A stretch of DNA of 64,000 bases from Microlunatus phosphovorus NM-1. Lineage in GTDB: Bacteria; Actinomycetota; Actinomycetes; Propionibacteriales; Propionibacteriaceae. Shown here piece by piece: positions 8,191-17,123 of this stretch; positions within the stretch are counted from its first letter, which is position 1, and each line of letters begins with the position of its first letter. The stretch spans positions 5,394,001 through 5,458,000 of the forward strand of contig NC_015635.1 of NCBI RefSeq assembly GCF_000270245.1, in the 5' to 3' direction. Under the pieces are notes generated by a model. That model searched no databases, was not told where the DNA came from, and saw only the letters and a list, made by a program, of their open reading frames with translations. The position numbers were made by a program, and so were the translations under genes.

Positions 8191-8664
8191 TCAGCGCCCG
8201 AAGAAGGCCCGCAGGGCTTCGCCGCACTCGGTCTCGAGGATGCCACCCCGGACGTCGACGCGATGGTTGAGCCGTGGATCGCGTACGACGTCGAAGAGGG
8301 AGGCGACCGCGCCAGCCTTGGGGTCGTACGCGCCGAAGACCAACCGCTCGATGCGCGCCAGCACCAGCGCACCGGCGCACATCGTGCACGGCTCCAGGGT
8401 GACGACCAGGGTATGGCCGTCCAACCGCCAGCGGCCCTCATCGATACCGCGATGCTGGGCTGCGGCCCGGCGCAGGGCGAGCACCTCCGCGTGGGCCGTC
8501 GGATCGCCGGTCAGCTCACGCTCGTTGGCGGCCACCGAGACCACCTGGCCGGCCGGGTCGAGGACCACCGCCCCGATAGGCACATCAGGCCGGGTGGGTC
8601 GTGCGGCCGCCCGGGCAGCCTCGGCCAGGGCGAGCCGCATCGCGTCATCCCAGCGACCGGCCAT
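8191..8664 (-). CDS. tadA: tRNA-specific adenosine deaminase TadA
   Basis: A 157-residue zinc-dependent deaminase that converts adenosine 34 to inosine in tRNA-Arg(ACG), allowing decoding of CGU, CGC and CGA. The zinc-binding and catalytic motifs are HAE (58-60) and PCTMC (92-96). The substrate tRNA-Arg(ACG) is encoded in this window at 42362-42434. It lies 17 bases downstream of the tadA-associated gene on the same strand, so they are probably one operon. Length is normal for the family. Confidence 0.96.
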   Translation of the reverse strand: MAGRWDDAMRLALAEAARAAARPTRPDVPIGAVVLDPAGQVVSVAANERELTGDPTAHAEVLALRRAAAQHRGIDEGRWRLDGHTLVVTLEPCTMCAGALVLARIERLVFGAYDPKAGAVASLFDVVRDPRLNHRVDVRGGILETECGEALRAFFGR

Positions 8665-8681
8665 GAGCTTGGTCCGAGGAC

Positions 8682-9362
8682 TCAGCCGTGCAGGGCTGCC
8701 TCGGCGACCTTGCGGAACTGCGGCCCGATCTTGATCCGATCGGCGATGTCCATCAGCGCCTGGTCGGACGCGAGATCAAGGTCGTCGACGATCGCGCCGA
8801 GGTCGAACTCGCTGAGACCCAGATCGGCGAAGATGCCCAGATCGCCGATCGATTCTGCGTCGTCATCGGGGTCGGGCAGTTCCTCGCCCAACAGGTCGAG
8901 GACATCGCGAGCGATCGGCCAGTCCAACGCGGCTGCGGTGTCGTTCAGCAGCACTTGGACGTGGCGCCCACGTACCCGAACGATGACCAGCACCTCCTCG
9001 ACCAGGCTGACGAACCCGATGGCACCGGCATCGCCGGGCAGCCGACGCAGCTGGGTGATCAGCTCCTCGAGGTCGTTGGCCAGATCTGCGGCCAACGCGA
9101 CGACATTCAGCTGCCCGTCCTCGCGGTAGGCGGCGACGACGAAGTCGATCTCGTCCGCCTGGGCGTCCTCCGGCTCGTCGTCATCATCCAGGTCGCCCTC
9201 GTCAGGATCGTCGAGTTCGTCGCCATCCTCGAGGTCGTCGGTGTCGTCGGTCTCGGCGGCCTCATCCTCGGCCTCGTCCAGATCCTCGTCGAGCCCGGGC
9301 CGGTCGTCCACGGCGTCGTCCGGCTCGAACGACTCGTAGCCCTCGTCGTCGATCTGCGACAT
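8682..9362 (-). CDS. tRNA adenosine deaminase-associated protein
   Basis: A 226-residue protein with a very acidic first ~75 residues (runs of D and E) and a globular C-terminal ~150 residues (from [16 protein letters not shown]). Proteins of this kind sit directly upstream of tadA throughout actinobacteria, which is the basis of the name. Their biochemical role is not established. GGAGGAG lies 5 bases before the ATG. It is divergent from upp. The acidic arm might mimic nucleic acid or bind a basic partner, which is inference. Confidence 0.82.
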   Translation of the reverse strand: MSQIDDEGYESFEPDDAVDDRPGLDEDLDEAEDEAAETDDTDDLEDGDELDDPDEGDLDDDDEPEDAQADEIDFVVAAYREDGQLNVVALAADLANDLEELITQLRRLPGDAGAIGFVSLVEEVLVIVRVRGRHVQVLLNDTAAALDWPIARDVLDLLGEELPDPDDDAESIGDLGIFADLGLSEFDLGAIVDDLDLASDQALMDIADRIKIGPQFRKVAEAALHG

Positions 9363-9491
9363 GCCATCTCCTCCAACGCCTCGGCCCGAACTGAGCCGTC
9401 CCCATCGTGTCAGACCGGGCCAAGATCCACGACCCCGATATCACCGATCCTCGGGCGTCGAGATCGGCCGCCGACTCGGTACCGTTCGGCT

Positions 9492-10130
9492 GTGGACCTG
9501 TGCATCGTGGATCATCCGCTCGTCGCCCACAAGATCACCACGCTGCGCGACGTGGAGACCGACTCGCCGACTTTCCGCCGGCTGACCGAGGAGCTCGTGA
9601 CGCTGCTGGCGTACGAAGCCACCCGCGAGATCCGGGTCGCTCCGGTCACGGTGCAGACCCCGGTCGCCCCGGCCACCGGGGTGCGGCTGGCTCGACCTCG
9701 GCCGCTGGTGGTCCCGATCCTGCGAGCCGGCCTGGGGATGCTGGAAGGCATGACCCGGCTGATGCCGACCGCGGAGGTGGGCTTCCTCGGCATGGTCCGC
9801 AACGAGGAGACTCTGGCCGCTTCGACGTACGCGGAACGGCTGCCGGAGGACCTGTCCGGACGGCAGTGCTTCGTGCTGGACCCGATGCTGGCGACCGGTG
9901 GCACCCTGGCCGCGGCCGTACGCTATCTGGTGCTGCGCGGCGCCAGCCAGATCACCTGCATCTGTCTGCTGGCCGCACCCGAAGGAATCGAGCGAGTCTC
10001 GGCGCTGCTGGATGATCTGGACACACCGTGCACCCTGGTCACCGCTGCTGTGGACGAGCGGCTCAACGAGCGCGGCTACATCGTGCCCGGCCTCGGCGAC
10101 GCCGGGGATCGGCTGTACGGCGTGGTCTGA
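9492..10130 (+). CDS. upp: Uracil phosphoribosyltransferase
   Basis: A 212-residue pyrimidine salvage enzyme that makes UMP from uracil and PRPP. The PRPP-binding loop [11 protein letters not shown] is at residues 128-138, and ILRAGLGM (near 76-83) and the C-terminal GDAGDRLYG also match the family. I chose GTG 9492 ([10 protein letters not shown]) because the family starts with this strand; the frame remains open upstream only as a shadow of the divergent gene. It converges on the toxin gene at 10148. Length is typical. Confidence 0.95.
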   Translation: MDLCIVDHPLVAHKITTLRDVETDSPTFRRLTEELVTLLAYEATREIRVAPVTVQTPVAPATGVRLARPRPLVVPILRAGLGMLEGMTRLMPTAEVGFLGMVRNEETLAASTYAERLPEDLSGRQCFVLDPMLATGGTLAAAVRYLVLRGASQITCICLLAAPEGIERVSALLDDLDTPCTLVTAAVDERLNERGYIVPGLGDAGDRLYGVV

Positions 10131-10147
10131 GTTCGGGACCGGAGCAG

Positions 10148-10465
10148 TCAGACGCCGACGCGGTCTCGCCAATAGCCGGGTCGCCGCTTCGTATTGGCCA
10201 CCGCAACGATCGTCAGTACGTCGTCCTGCGCGAAGTAGACGACCCGGTACGAGAAGCTGTGGACACCCTTGGACCGCACCACGGGCTCACGATCCCAGCC
10301 CGGCCAAACCGCCCACGCCTCCGGGTCCTGCACCACAGCATCGACGGCTGCACCGACCTGCATCCTGAACCGACGCCCCAGACCAGGCTCTCGATCCTCG
10401 TACCAGAAAACGTCCGCGTCGAACTCAGCATCCGCCTCCGGGTGAAACTCGAAGGCAAGGCTCAT
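10148..10465 (-). CDS. RelE/ParE-family toxin
   Basis: A 105-residue protein of the ParE/RelE fold: HPEADAEFDADVFWYED at the N-terminus, then RFRMQVGAAVDAV, and the C-terminal sheet VHSFSYRVVYFAQDDVLTIVAVAN. Toxins of this group act on gyrase or ribosome-bound mRNA; which one cannot be told here. Its start overlaps the antitoxin stop by 4 bases (ATGA), so the pair is translationally coupled, antitoxin first. Confidence 0.85.
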   Translation of the reverse strand: MSLAFEFHPEADAEFDADVFWYEDREPGLGRRFRMQVGAAVDAVVQDPEAWAVWPGWDREPVVRSKGVHSFSYRVVYFAQDDVLTIVAVANTKRRPGYWRDRVGV

Positions 10466-10716
10466 GCGTTCCGGGCAGCTTCGCGTGCGGCAAGGCGCGC
10501 ATCGATTCGAGCAAAGACCTCTTCGCCGGGGATTGTCTCGACCTTGCCGCTGAGCACGTCATCAATGCGTGAGCCGATCGCAGCCGTCCACGCCTCATCG
10601 ACCGACTCCTGGTCTGCGACCTCAAGCGACTCCAACAGCCGGAGGGCAACGTCCTTCCGCGCCGAAGGAGGCAGGTTCATCCCCGCCTCATAGAACTCCG
10701 ATGCGCTCAGCGACAT
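10462..10716 (-). CDS. Addiction module antitoxin (TIGR02574/PF09720 type)
   Basis: An 84-residue protein with the putative addiction module component pattern: N-terminal helix, then LPPSARKDVALRLLESLE and a helical C-terminus with WTAAIGSRIDDVLSGKVETI. It precedes and overlaps the ParE-like toxin. The family is known to neutralise its partner by direct binding. No DNA-binding domain is obvious, so autoregulation may need the complex. Confidence 0.8.
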   Translation of the reverse strand: MSLSASEFYEAGMNLPPSARKDVALRLLESLEVADQESVDEAWTAAIGSRIDDVLSGKVETIPGEEVFARIDARLAAREAARNA

Positions 10717-10787
10717 GGCCCACAGTCTACGCCCGCTGTCATCTTTCGGCGGGCCGAAAGATCTCCGACGACCAGCATGCCCTCGAC

Positions 10788-11678
10788 TCAGTAGTAGTAG
10801 GGGAAGCGGGACCAGTCAGGTGCGCGCTTCTCCAGGAAGGAGTCACGGCCTTCGACGGCCTCGTCGGTCATGTACGCCAACCGAGTCGTCTCACCGGCGA
10901 ACACCTGCTGGCCGACCAGACCGTCGTCAATGGCGTTGAAAGCGAACTTGAGCATCCGCTGGGCGGTCGGGCTCTTGCCGCAGATCTTGATCCCCCACTC
11001 CAGGCCGATCCGCTCCAGGTCGTCGTGCGCCACCACCTTGTTGACCATGCCCATCCGGTGGGCTTCCTCGGCGTCGTAGACGTCGCCGAGGAAGAAGATC
11101 TCGCGGGCGAACTTCTGCCCGACCTGACGTGCCAGGTACGCCGACCCGAACCCGCCGTCGAAAGAGCCCACGTCCGCATCGGTTTGCTTGAACCGAGCAT
11201 GCTCCCGACTGGCCAGACTCAGGTCAGCCACCACATGCAGGCTGTGTCCGCCGCCGGCGGCCCAGCCGTTGACCAGCGCGATCACCACTTTGGGCATGAA
11301 CCGGATCAGCCGCTGTACCTCCAGGATGTGCAACCGGCCGAGCGCCGCCGGATCCACGGTCTCGGCGGTCTCCCCCTCGGCGTACTGATAGCCGGCCCGA
11401 CCGCGGATCCGCTGGTCACCACCACTGCAGAAGGCCCAGCCGCCGTCCTTGGGGGACGGCCCGTTGCCGGTCAGCAGCACCGCGCCGACATCGGAGCTCA
11501 TCCGGGCGTGATCGAGCACCCGATAGAGCTCGTCCACGGTGTGCGGCCGGAACGCATTGCGTACCTCGGGCCGGTCGAAGGCGATCCGGACGACGGGGGC
11601 GTCAACGGCCCGGTGATAGGTGATATCGGTCAGGTCGAAGCCCGGGACGGGCGACCAGAGCTGCGGGTCGAAGGTCAC
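10788..11678 (-). CDS. menB: 1,4-dihydroxy-2-naphthoyl-CoA synthase
   Basis: A 296-residue crotonase-family enzyme of menaquinone synthesis that cyclises o-succinylbenzoyl-CoA. Family hallmarks are AFCSGGDQRIRG, NGWAAGGGHSLHVVADLSLAS, the DADVGSFDGGFGSAYLARQVG stretch and the C-terminal DWSRFPYYY tail. These separate MenB from other enoyl-CoA hydratases. No other men gene is nearby. The gene stands alone between the toxin-antitoxin pair and the VTT membrane protein. Confidence 0.95.
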   Translation of the reverse strand: MTFDPQLWSPVPGFDLTDITYHRAVDAPVVRIAFDRPEVRNAFRPHTVDELYRVLDHARMSSDVGAVLLTGNGPSPKDGGWAFCSGGDQRIRGRAGYQYAEGETAETVDPAALGRLHILEVQRLIRFMPKVVIALVNGWAAGGGHSLHVVADLSLASREHARFKQTDADVGSFDGGFGSAYLARQVGQKFAREIFFLGDVYDAEEAHRMGMVNKVVAHDDLERIGLEWGIKICGKSPTAQRMLKFAFNAIDDGLVGQQVFAGETTRLAYMTDEAVEGRDSFLEKRAPDWSRFPYYY

Positions 11679-11715
11679 GTCCGGACCCTACCGGCCCAAC
11701 TCGCACAACTTTTGG

Positions 11716-12219
11716 TTACTGGTCCACGTCAGCGGTGGACCAGTGACCAGAACTCCGGTGATTGCGGCGGACCTGCCAGACGATGTAGCCCACCAGGCCG
11801 GAAATCAGGGCGAGCCCGCCGACGACCGCGCCGACGGGCGAGAGCTGATAGAGGCGCGCCAAAGCCGCAAAGGTGACGAGTCCGACCGTCGCGTAGAGGA
11901 CAGCCCAGATCGCGCCACCGATCACCAGTGCCGGCAGATAGCGCCGCAACGGCATCCGGCCGATCCCGGCAGCCAGATTGACCAGGGTCTGGAATCCCAC
12001 GGTGAGGAAGGAGAGGACCACCACCGGAGCGCCCCACCTGGCGAGGAGTTCCTGCGCCCGTTCGAAGCGGGGTGACTCGGCCAGCCGCTGCACCCGGGTC
12101 CGACTGGCGCCAGACCGCGCGGCCCGCCCGAGGGCATATGTGCCACCCGCGCGGAGCAACACGATGACGAACAGAGTCGCCACCGCCAGCGGGAAAGGCA
12201 GCCCTCGAAAGTGCTCCAC
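11716..12219 (-). CDS. VTT/DedA-like membrane protein
   Basis: A 167-residue membrane protein with about four hydrophobic segments: one at the N-terminus, a re-entrant region around PVVVLSFLTVGFQTLVNLAAG, and two C-terminal helices. The motif GAPVVVLSFL and the following G..RMPLRRYLPA match the VTT (SNARE-associated/DedA) domain, whose members act in membrane lipid scrambling or small-molecule transport. Its upstream region carries a possible iron box (12263-12281). Substrate unknown. Confidence 0.75.
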   Translation of the reverse strand: MEHFRGLPFPLAVATLFVIVLLRAGGTYALGRAARSGASRTRVQRLAESPRFERAQELLARWGAPVVVLSFLTVGFQTLVNLAAGIGRMPLRRYLPALVIGGAIWAVLYATVGLVTFAALARLYQLSPVGAVVGGLALISGLVGYIVWQVRRNHRSSGHWSTADVDQ

Positions 12220-12262
12220 TTCAGCGGTCCGCTCGCCTGCTCATAGCGAGCAGTCTACGTAC

Positions 12263-12281
12263 CAAGAACAGGCTTACCTAA
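12263..12281. promoter_or_regulatory. Possible DtxR/IdeR-type iron box
   Basis: The 19-mer caagaacaggcttacctaa matches 14 of 19 positions of the actinobacterial iron-box consensus ttaggtaaggcttacctaa. The right half (aggcttacctaa) is perfect and the left half poor. It lies 43 bases upstream of the VTT gene and about 320 bases upstream of the STAND regulator. The imperfect half makes this tentative. Confidence 0.35.
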
Positions 12282-12335
12282 CCTCTGCCGCTTCCACCCA
12301 GCCCTGATTCACCCAGTCCGACCCGGGGAGCAGAC

Positions 12336-12602
12336 ATGTTTGAAGGGCGACCCCAGCTCCTCGGCCCCCGAAACCGAGTCGCTCCCCGTGGAGTACGCCC
12401 CTCAAGCTTCACGGTCCCAGCGCTAGATCTGGGGATCCCCCGACGCACCTCGACCCGCGACACCGGCAGTCTCGCGCCAGTCCACCGACACCAGCCACGG
12501 ACAACGGACGGACAATGCCCCCAACAGCACCCGGGCGGAGCCGGCGGGTCATGGCCTAGTGTGTGGCTGAACTGGCCGGATCTACCGGGATGGTGCGTGT
12601 GA
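12336..12602 (+). CDS. Questionable 88-aa ORF coupled to the STAND regulator
   Basis: An 88-residue ORF, proline- and arginine-rich, beginning MFEGRPQLLGPRNR. In its favour are GGGGAG 6 bases before the ATG and a stop (TGA 12600-12602) that overlaps the GTG start of the next gene. Against it are low-complexity composition, no recognisable domain and only moderate codon bias. It could be a leader ORF or a chance frame. The rest of 12220-12598 shows no other gene. Confidence 0.25.
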   Translation: MFEGRPQLLGPRNRVAPRGVRPSSFTVPALDLGIPRRTSTRDTGSLAPVHRHQPRTTDGQCPQQHPGGAGGSWPSVWLNWPDLPGWCV

Positions 12603-14995
12603 GCACGTTCGGAAGCGAACTGCGGTGGTACCGACAGCGCGCCGGCATGTCCCAGGAGGGACTCGCCGCTCGAGCAGGGCTCAGCCCGGAGGCCGTTTCG
12701 CTGCTCGAACGGGGCCGCCGCTCCCCGCGAATCACGACCCTCAGTCTGCTGGCCGATGCACTCCGCCTTCGCCCCGACGAGCGAGAGCGCTTCTTCGGCG
12801 CCCTTCTCGCGGCGCCCCCGGCACCGCCGCCGCCTCGTCCGCTGCCCAAGCCCCTGCCCCCGACCTTCGCGGATCCGCTGCTCGGCCGGAGCGAGGACCT
12901 CGCTGCCATCCGGACCCTGCTCGTCGACCACCGGTTGGTGACCCTGACCGGCCCTGGAGGGATCGGCAAGACCCGACTGGCGGCAGCGCTCGCTCACGAG
13001 GCCGCGACACAAACCGACAGCTACCCTGACGGGGCCACCTGGTTGCCGATCGGTGGCGTCGCCCGCGCCGAGGACCTGGTGCCGGCGTTCGCGGCCGTCC
13101 TCGGCATCAGTGGCGATCCCGATATCAGCATCGGCGGAATCGTCGAAGGTCTGATGACCCGCAGACAATTGCTAGTGACCGATGGCGCCCAGGTCCAGCT
13201 CGACCCGGTCCGCGAACTGATCCGCGCCATCGTGGCGGCCTGCCCTGGCATCACCTTCCTGGTCACCACCCGCCATCAGCTACAGCTCCCCGGCGAGGTG
13301 ACCATGGTCATCCGTCCGCTGGGCACACCGGACGTCGGCGACGGCAGCACGCAGATCGCCGAGGCACCTGCCGTACAGCTGTTCTGGGATCGGTCCGGTC
13401 TGGCGACCAGAAGTCGCCCTACGGCACGCCAGTACGCCGCCTCTGCCCGGATCTGCCGGCGTCTCGACGGGCTGCCGCTGGCCATCGAGCTCGCCGCCGC
13501 GCGCGCTCAGGTGCTGTCGGTCGGATCCCTGGCGGATGCCCTGGACGACACCGTCGGCAGCTTGCTGGAACCGGAGAGCACATCCGAGGACAGCCTCATC
13601 GAGCGGGTGGTCGGCTGGAGCTATCGGCTGCTGAGCCCGGCCGAACAGCGGATCCTCGCCCGGCTGTCGGTGTTCATCTGGTTCAGTCACGAGTCGGCGG
13701 CAGCCGTCTGCGACGACCTGTACTCAACCCACGAGGTGCTTGACGCTCTCTCCTCGCTGGCAGCGAAATCCCTGGTCAGCCGTATGTATGAGGCCACCGA
13801 TCCAGCCCGATTCGTCCTATTGCGACTGGTCCGGGAGTTCGCTCGCCAGCAGCTGGAGGCATCCGGCGACGCAGCAATGACCTATCGCCGGCAGGCCACC
13901 TACGTGACCAAGGTGACGGCCGAAGCAGCCGAGCATCTGACCTCGGCCGAGCAGGAGCACTGGTTGCGGGTCCTCGACGCGGAGGCCGGCAACATCCGGT
14001 TGGCCATGGACTACCTGACCGCCAACGACCCCGAGGGCGCCCTTCGGCTGGCCCGCCATCTATGGCGCTGGTGCTATCTGCGTGGCCGCTACACCGAGGG
14101 TCGTAGCTGGATGCGCGGTGCCTTGGATGCCGCCGCCGCCGCGCCTGCGGAGCTGCGTGCTCCGGTGCTGGCCGGAGCCGGGATGCTCTCCTTCCTCCAG
14201 TGTGACTACGAGGTAGCTCGCGAGACGCTGAGCCAGGCGCTGGCCCTGTACGAAGAGCTCGGCGACGACACCGGCATGGCCTCCTGCCTGACCCGACTCG
14301 GGTCGATCGCCCGCGAGCTCGGCGACTACACCACCGCGGAGCGTCGGCATCGTCGGTCGCTGGCGATCGCTCAGCAGCTCGACGACGAGCAGATGGTGGC
14401 GACCGAGCTCAACTACCTCAGCTTCGTCGCCTGGCTGCGCGGGGATCTGGATGCCGCCGACAGCCTCGGCGATGCTGCCATGCACCGGCTGCGCCGCGGC
14501 GGCGATCGCGAGCAGATCGCCTGGGCACTGATCAACAGCGGGGTGACCGCGCGCTATCGCGGTGATCTCGTGGGCGCGGAGATCTTGCTGCACCAGGCGT
14601 TCGAAGTCAGTGAACAGGTGGGCTACGCCGAGGGGATCGCCTGGACTCGCAACCAGCTCGGCGTGGTCGCCAGGTTGACCGGGCAGATCCAGAATGCCCG
14701 CGAGCTGCAGGAGGCGAGCCTGGCCGGGCATTCGCAACTGGGTGACCGGTGGCGGATGGCCAGTGTGCACGACGAGTTGGCAGCGATAGCGGTCGAGACC
14801 GGCGACTTCCGGCAGGCCGCGGCCCAGCTCGGCGCCGCTGACCGCCTCCGCGCCGACATCAAGACCCCGGTCCCGGCGATCGAGCAGGGCGACCGGGCTG
14901 CCACCGTCGCCGCAACCAAGGAGGCCCTCGGCTCCGCCTACCGGGCCGCGACGCTCGCCGGCCTGCTCGACGACTCCCGTCACGAGCGGCCGTGA
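12599..14995 (+). CDS. XRE-HTH / STAND ATPase / TPR transcriptional regulator
   Basis: A 798-residue regulator. Residues 1-60 form an XRE helix-turn-helix (RWYRQRAGMSQEGLAARAGL, then SLLERGRRSPR). A proline-rich linker follows, then an NB-ARC-like ATPase with Walker A GPGGIGKTR at 118-126, a weak Walker B, and the plant-R-gene-like GLPLAIELAAAR motif near 290. Residues ~470-790 are TPR-like helical repeats. Such proteins are signal-integrating transcription factors that switch by nucleotide-driven oligomerisation. I chose GTG 12599 (MSTFGSELRW); ATG 12590 and GTG 12563 are alternatives. The last codons (SRHERP) come from the dispersed repeat starting at 14976. Confidence 0.85.
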   Translation: MSTFGSELRWYRQRAGMSQEGLAARAGLSPEAVSLLERGRRSPRITTLSLLADALRLRPDERERFFGALLAAPPAPPPPRPLPKPLPPTFADPLLGRSEDLAAIRTLLVDHRLVTLTGPGGIGKTRLAAALAHEAATQTDSYPDGATWLPIGGVARAEDLVPAFAAVLGISGDPDISIGGIVEGLMTRRQLLVTDGAQVQLDPVRELIRAIVAACPGITFLVTTRHQLQLPGEVTMVIRPLGTPDVGDGSTQIAEAPAVQLFWDRSGLATRSRPTARQYAASARICRRLDGLPLAIELAAARAQVLSVGSLADALDDTVGSLLEPESTSEDSLIERVVGWSYRLLSPAEQRILARLSVFIWFSHESAAAVCDDLYSTHEVLDALSSLAAKSLVSRMYEATDPARFVLLRLVREFARQQLEASGDAAMTYRRQATYVTKVTAEAAEHLTSAEQEHWLRVLDAEAGNIRLAMDYLTANDPEGALRLARHLWRWCYLRGRYTEGRSWMRGALDAAAAAPAELRAPVLAGAGMLSFLQCDYEVARETLSQALALYEELGDDTGMASCLTRLGSIARELGDYTTAERRHRRSLAIAQQLDDEQMVATELNYLSFVAWLRGDLDAADSLGDAAMHRLRRGGDREQIAWALINSGVTARYRGDLVGAEILLHQAFEVSEQVGYAEGIAWTRNQLGVVARLTGQIQNARELQEASLAGHSQLGDRWRMASVHDELAAIAVETGDFRQAAAQLGAADRLRADIKTPVPAIEQGDRAATVAATKEALGSAYRAATLAGLLDDSRHERP

Positions 14996-15117
14996 GGCGG
15001 AGCGAGGGCTCCGTCTGGACCGACGAGGGAGCAAGACACGTTCTTCGTCTTGCGAGCGAGGAAGGAAGACGGAGTCCTGGGAGCGCAGCCGAACAGCGAG
15101 GGACGACCAACACAGCA
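14976..15117 (+). repeat. Dispersed intergenic repeat, full copy B
   Basis: 142 bases starting cccgtcacgagcggccgtga and ending gacgaccaacacagc. It aligns along its whole length, without a length change, to the reverse complement of 54719-54860, and its first half to 654-720. The first 20 bases lie inside the STAND gene and supply its final codons and stop. The rest fills most of the gap before the small membrane protein gene. Confidence 0.85.
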
Positions 15118-15163
15118 CTAGACTCGGCGACGCACTGATCCTCACCCAAGGAAGAGAAGGCGC

Positions 15164-15415
15164 ATGAAGCTGAAGACACTGGTGTTCGTGGCCGCTGCGG
15201 CCACGGCTGGTTATCTGCTCGGCACGAAGGCCGGCCGGGCCCAGTTCGAGCAGATCAAGGCGAAGGCCGACGAGCTCGCCCACGATCCCCGGGTTCGCTC
15301 GCAGGTGTCATCGTTGGCTGGCCAGGTGAAGTCGCATGCCGACAAGCTCCCCGACCCGGCTTCGAGCGCCGTCCGCGCAGCCGCCGACGCGGTGGAGCAC
15401 GCCACCAAGAACTGA
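15164..15415 (+). CDS. Small YtxH-like membrane-anchored protein (83 aa)
   Basis: An 83-residue protein. Residues 3-20 form a short hydrophobic segment (TLVFVAAAATAGYLLG) with the TKAGR turn typical of YtxH-type proteins. An amphipathic, alanine-rich helical region follows. AAGGAAGAGAAGG precedes the ATG. It is probably an inner-membrane or envelope stress-associated structural protein; function unknown. It is followed 40 bases later by the convergent AidB-like gene. Confidence 0.7.
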   Translation: MKLKTLVFVAAAATAGYLLGTKAGRAQFEQIKAKADELAHDPRVRSQVSSLAGQVKSHADKLPDPASSAVRAAADAVEHATKN

Positions 15416-15455
15416 CACCTGGCGAGACCGGCCACACAGCCGACATCAGCTGCTC

Positions 15456-17060
15456 TCAGCGCACTGCCAGGACGGCATCGGCTTGCTGCCGGCTGACGCC
15501 GGAGCCGATCACCGCGGCAGACTGCGGGCCCAGGCGGGTCGCACAGAAGACGTCGGAGATCACACCGGGTGCGGTGCGTAGCAGCAACGAGGCCTGCAGA
15601 AGCAGGGCGAGCTCACTGGCCAAACGGCGAGCGCTGCTCGGCTCCAGATCTGAGGAGAGCCGGCGCTCCAGGCCCGTCAAGGCAGCGTCGTAGCGGGTGT
15701 CGGCACCGCGGGCCTCGGTTAGTTCGGTCCGCAACGCGGTCGCGGCTGCCTCGTCACGGGTCAAGGCCCGCAGCACATCGAGCGCGATCACGTTGCCCGA
15801 TCCTTCCCAGATCGAGTTGAGCGGGGACTCCCGGAACAGCCGCGGCAGGCCCGATTCCTCGACGTATCCATTGCCACCCAGACATTCCAGTGCCTCTCCG
15901 ACGACCATCGGCGAGCGCTTGCAGACCCAGAACTTCGCGGCCGCCACCGCGATCCTGGTGAGGGCCTGCTCGGTGTTGTCGACCGCCGCCGCCAGCCGGA
16001 GGAAGGTGGCCGTGGCGGCCTCGGACTCCAGCGCGAGATCGGCGAGCACCGCTCGCATCACCGGCTGGTCGATCAGCTGGGCGCCGAATGCGGATCGGTG
16101 CTCGGCGTGATGCCGGGCGAGCGCGTACGCAGCGCGCTGACCAGCGGCCGAGCCGATCACGCAGTCCAGGCGCGTCATGGTGACCATGTCGATGATGGTC
16201 CGTACGCCCTTGCCCTCATGCCCGATCAGCCAGCCCACGGTCTGGTCGAACTCCACTTCTGAGGAAGCGTTGGACCGGTTGCCGAGCTTGTCCTTGAGCC
16301 GCTGCAGAGCGAAGGCGTTCCGCTCCCCGCCGGGCAGCACTCGCGGCACCAGGAAGCAGGAGAGTCCGGCGCCCTCGAGCTGGGCAAGCACCAGGAAGAG
16401 ATCACACATCGGCGCCGAGCAGAACCACTTGTGCCCGGTCAACCGATAGCTGCCGTCGGGCTGCTCGACCGCACGAGTGGTGTTGGCCCGGACATCGGAA
16501 CCGCCCTGCTTCTCGGTCATCGCCATCCCGGCGAGCAGTCCGGGCTTGGTCAGCGGGTCGACCAGTCCGGGCGCGTACGCCTTGGCGGTCAGCCCCGGAC
16601 CGTACGCGGCAGCCAGCTCAGGATTGTGCTGCAGCGCCGGCCAGATTGCGTACGTCATCGAGATCGGGCAGCCGTGCCCGGCCTCGACCTGACTCATCAG
16701 GAAGAAGCCGGCCGCCCGACGAAGATGCGCATGCGGTTCGGGTGATGCCCAGGGGGCAGCGTGCAGGCCGTTCTCCACCGAGGCCTGCATCAGACGGTGC
16801 CAGGCGGGGTGGAAGGAGACCTCGTCGATCCGATGGCCAAAGCGATCGTGGGTCCGCAGCACTGGCGGATTGGCGTTGGCCTGCTCGCCCCATTCCTCGA
16901 CCTCTGGTGAGCCGGTCAGGCTGCCCAGCTCGGCCAAGGAGCGCTCAGTCGACTTTCCGGCGTAGTGCGTCTGTCCGGCCAGCAGCCCTCGGTCGGTCTG
17001 CAGCAGATCGGTCGGCCGGAACGGCGGAACCTGATTGAGCACCTCGTGCGTCGCTGCCAT
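15456..17060 (-). CDS. AidB-like acyl-CoA dehydrogenase family protein
   Basis: A 534-residue FAD flavoprotein of the AidB subgroup. It has the long AidB-type N-terminus (NQVPPFRPTDLLQTDRGL, HPAWHRLM), MAMTEKQGGSDVRANTT in the flavin-binding sheet, GHKWFCSAPMCDLFLVLA, and the C-terminal ECLGGNGYVEESGLPRLFRE. E. coli AidB is induced by DNA alkylation and binds DNA through a basic C-terminal region. That region is short here, so a metabolic acyl-CoA dehydrogenase role is also possible. The gene stands alone. Confidence 0.88.
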   Translation of the reverse strand: MAATHEVLNQVPPFRPTDLLQTDRGLLAGQTHYAGKSTERSLAELGSLTGSPEVEEWGEQANANPPVLRTHDRFGHRIDEVSFHPAWHRLMQASVENGLHAAPWASPEPHAHLRRAAGFFLMSQVEAGHGCPISMTYAIWPALQHNPELAAAYGPGLTAKAYAPGLVDPLTKPGLLAGMAMTEKQGGSDVRANTTRAVEQPDGSYRLTGHKWFCSAPMCDLFLVLAQLEGAGLSCFLVPRVLPGGERNAFALQRLKDKLGNRSNASSEVEFDQTVGWLIGHEGKGVRTIIDMVTMTRLDCVIGSAAGQRAAYALARHHAEHRSAFGAQLIDQPVMRAVLADLALESEAATATFLRLAAAVDNTEQALTRIAVAAAKFWVCKRSPMVVGEALECLGGNGYVEESGLPRLFRESPLNSIWEGSGNVIALDVLRALTRDEAAATALRTELTEARGADTRYDAALTGLERRLSSDLEPSSARRLASELALLLQASLLLRTAPGVISDVFCATRLGPQSAAVIGSGVSRQQADAVLAVR

Positions 17061-17123
17061 GTCCTCATCCTGCCGCTCGGACCAACTGCACGACTCGGTC
17101 GATCTGGTCTCAGGTCCCTGGGT

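Noticed and set aside
15456-17060. Firm assignment as the DNA-alkylation-response AidB
   Set aside because: The DNA-binding C-terminal region is short; only subgroup membership is supported.
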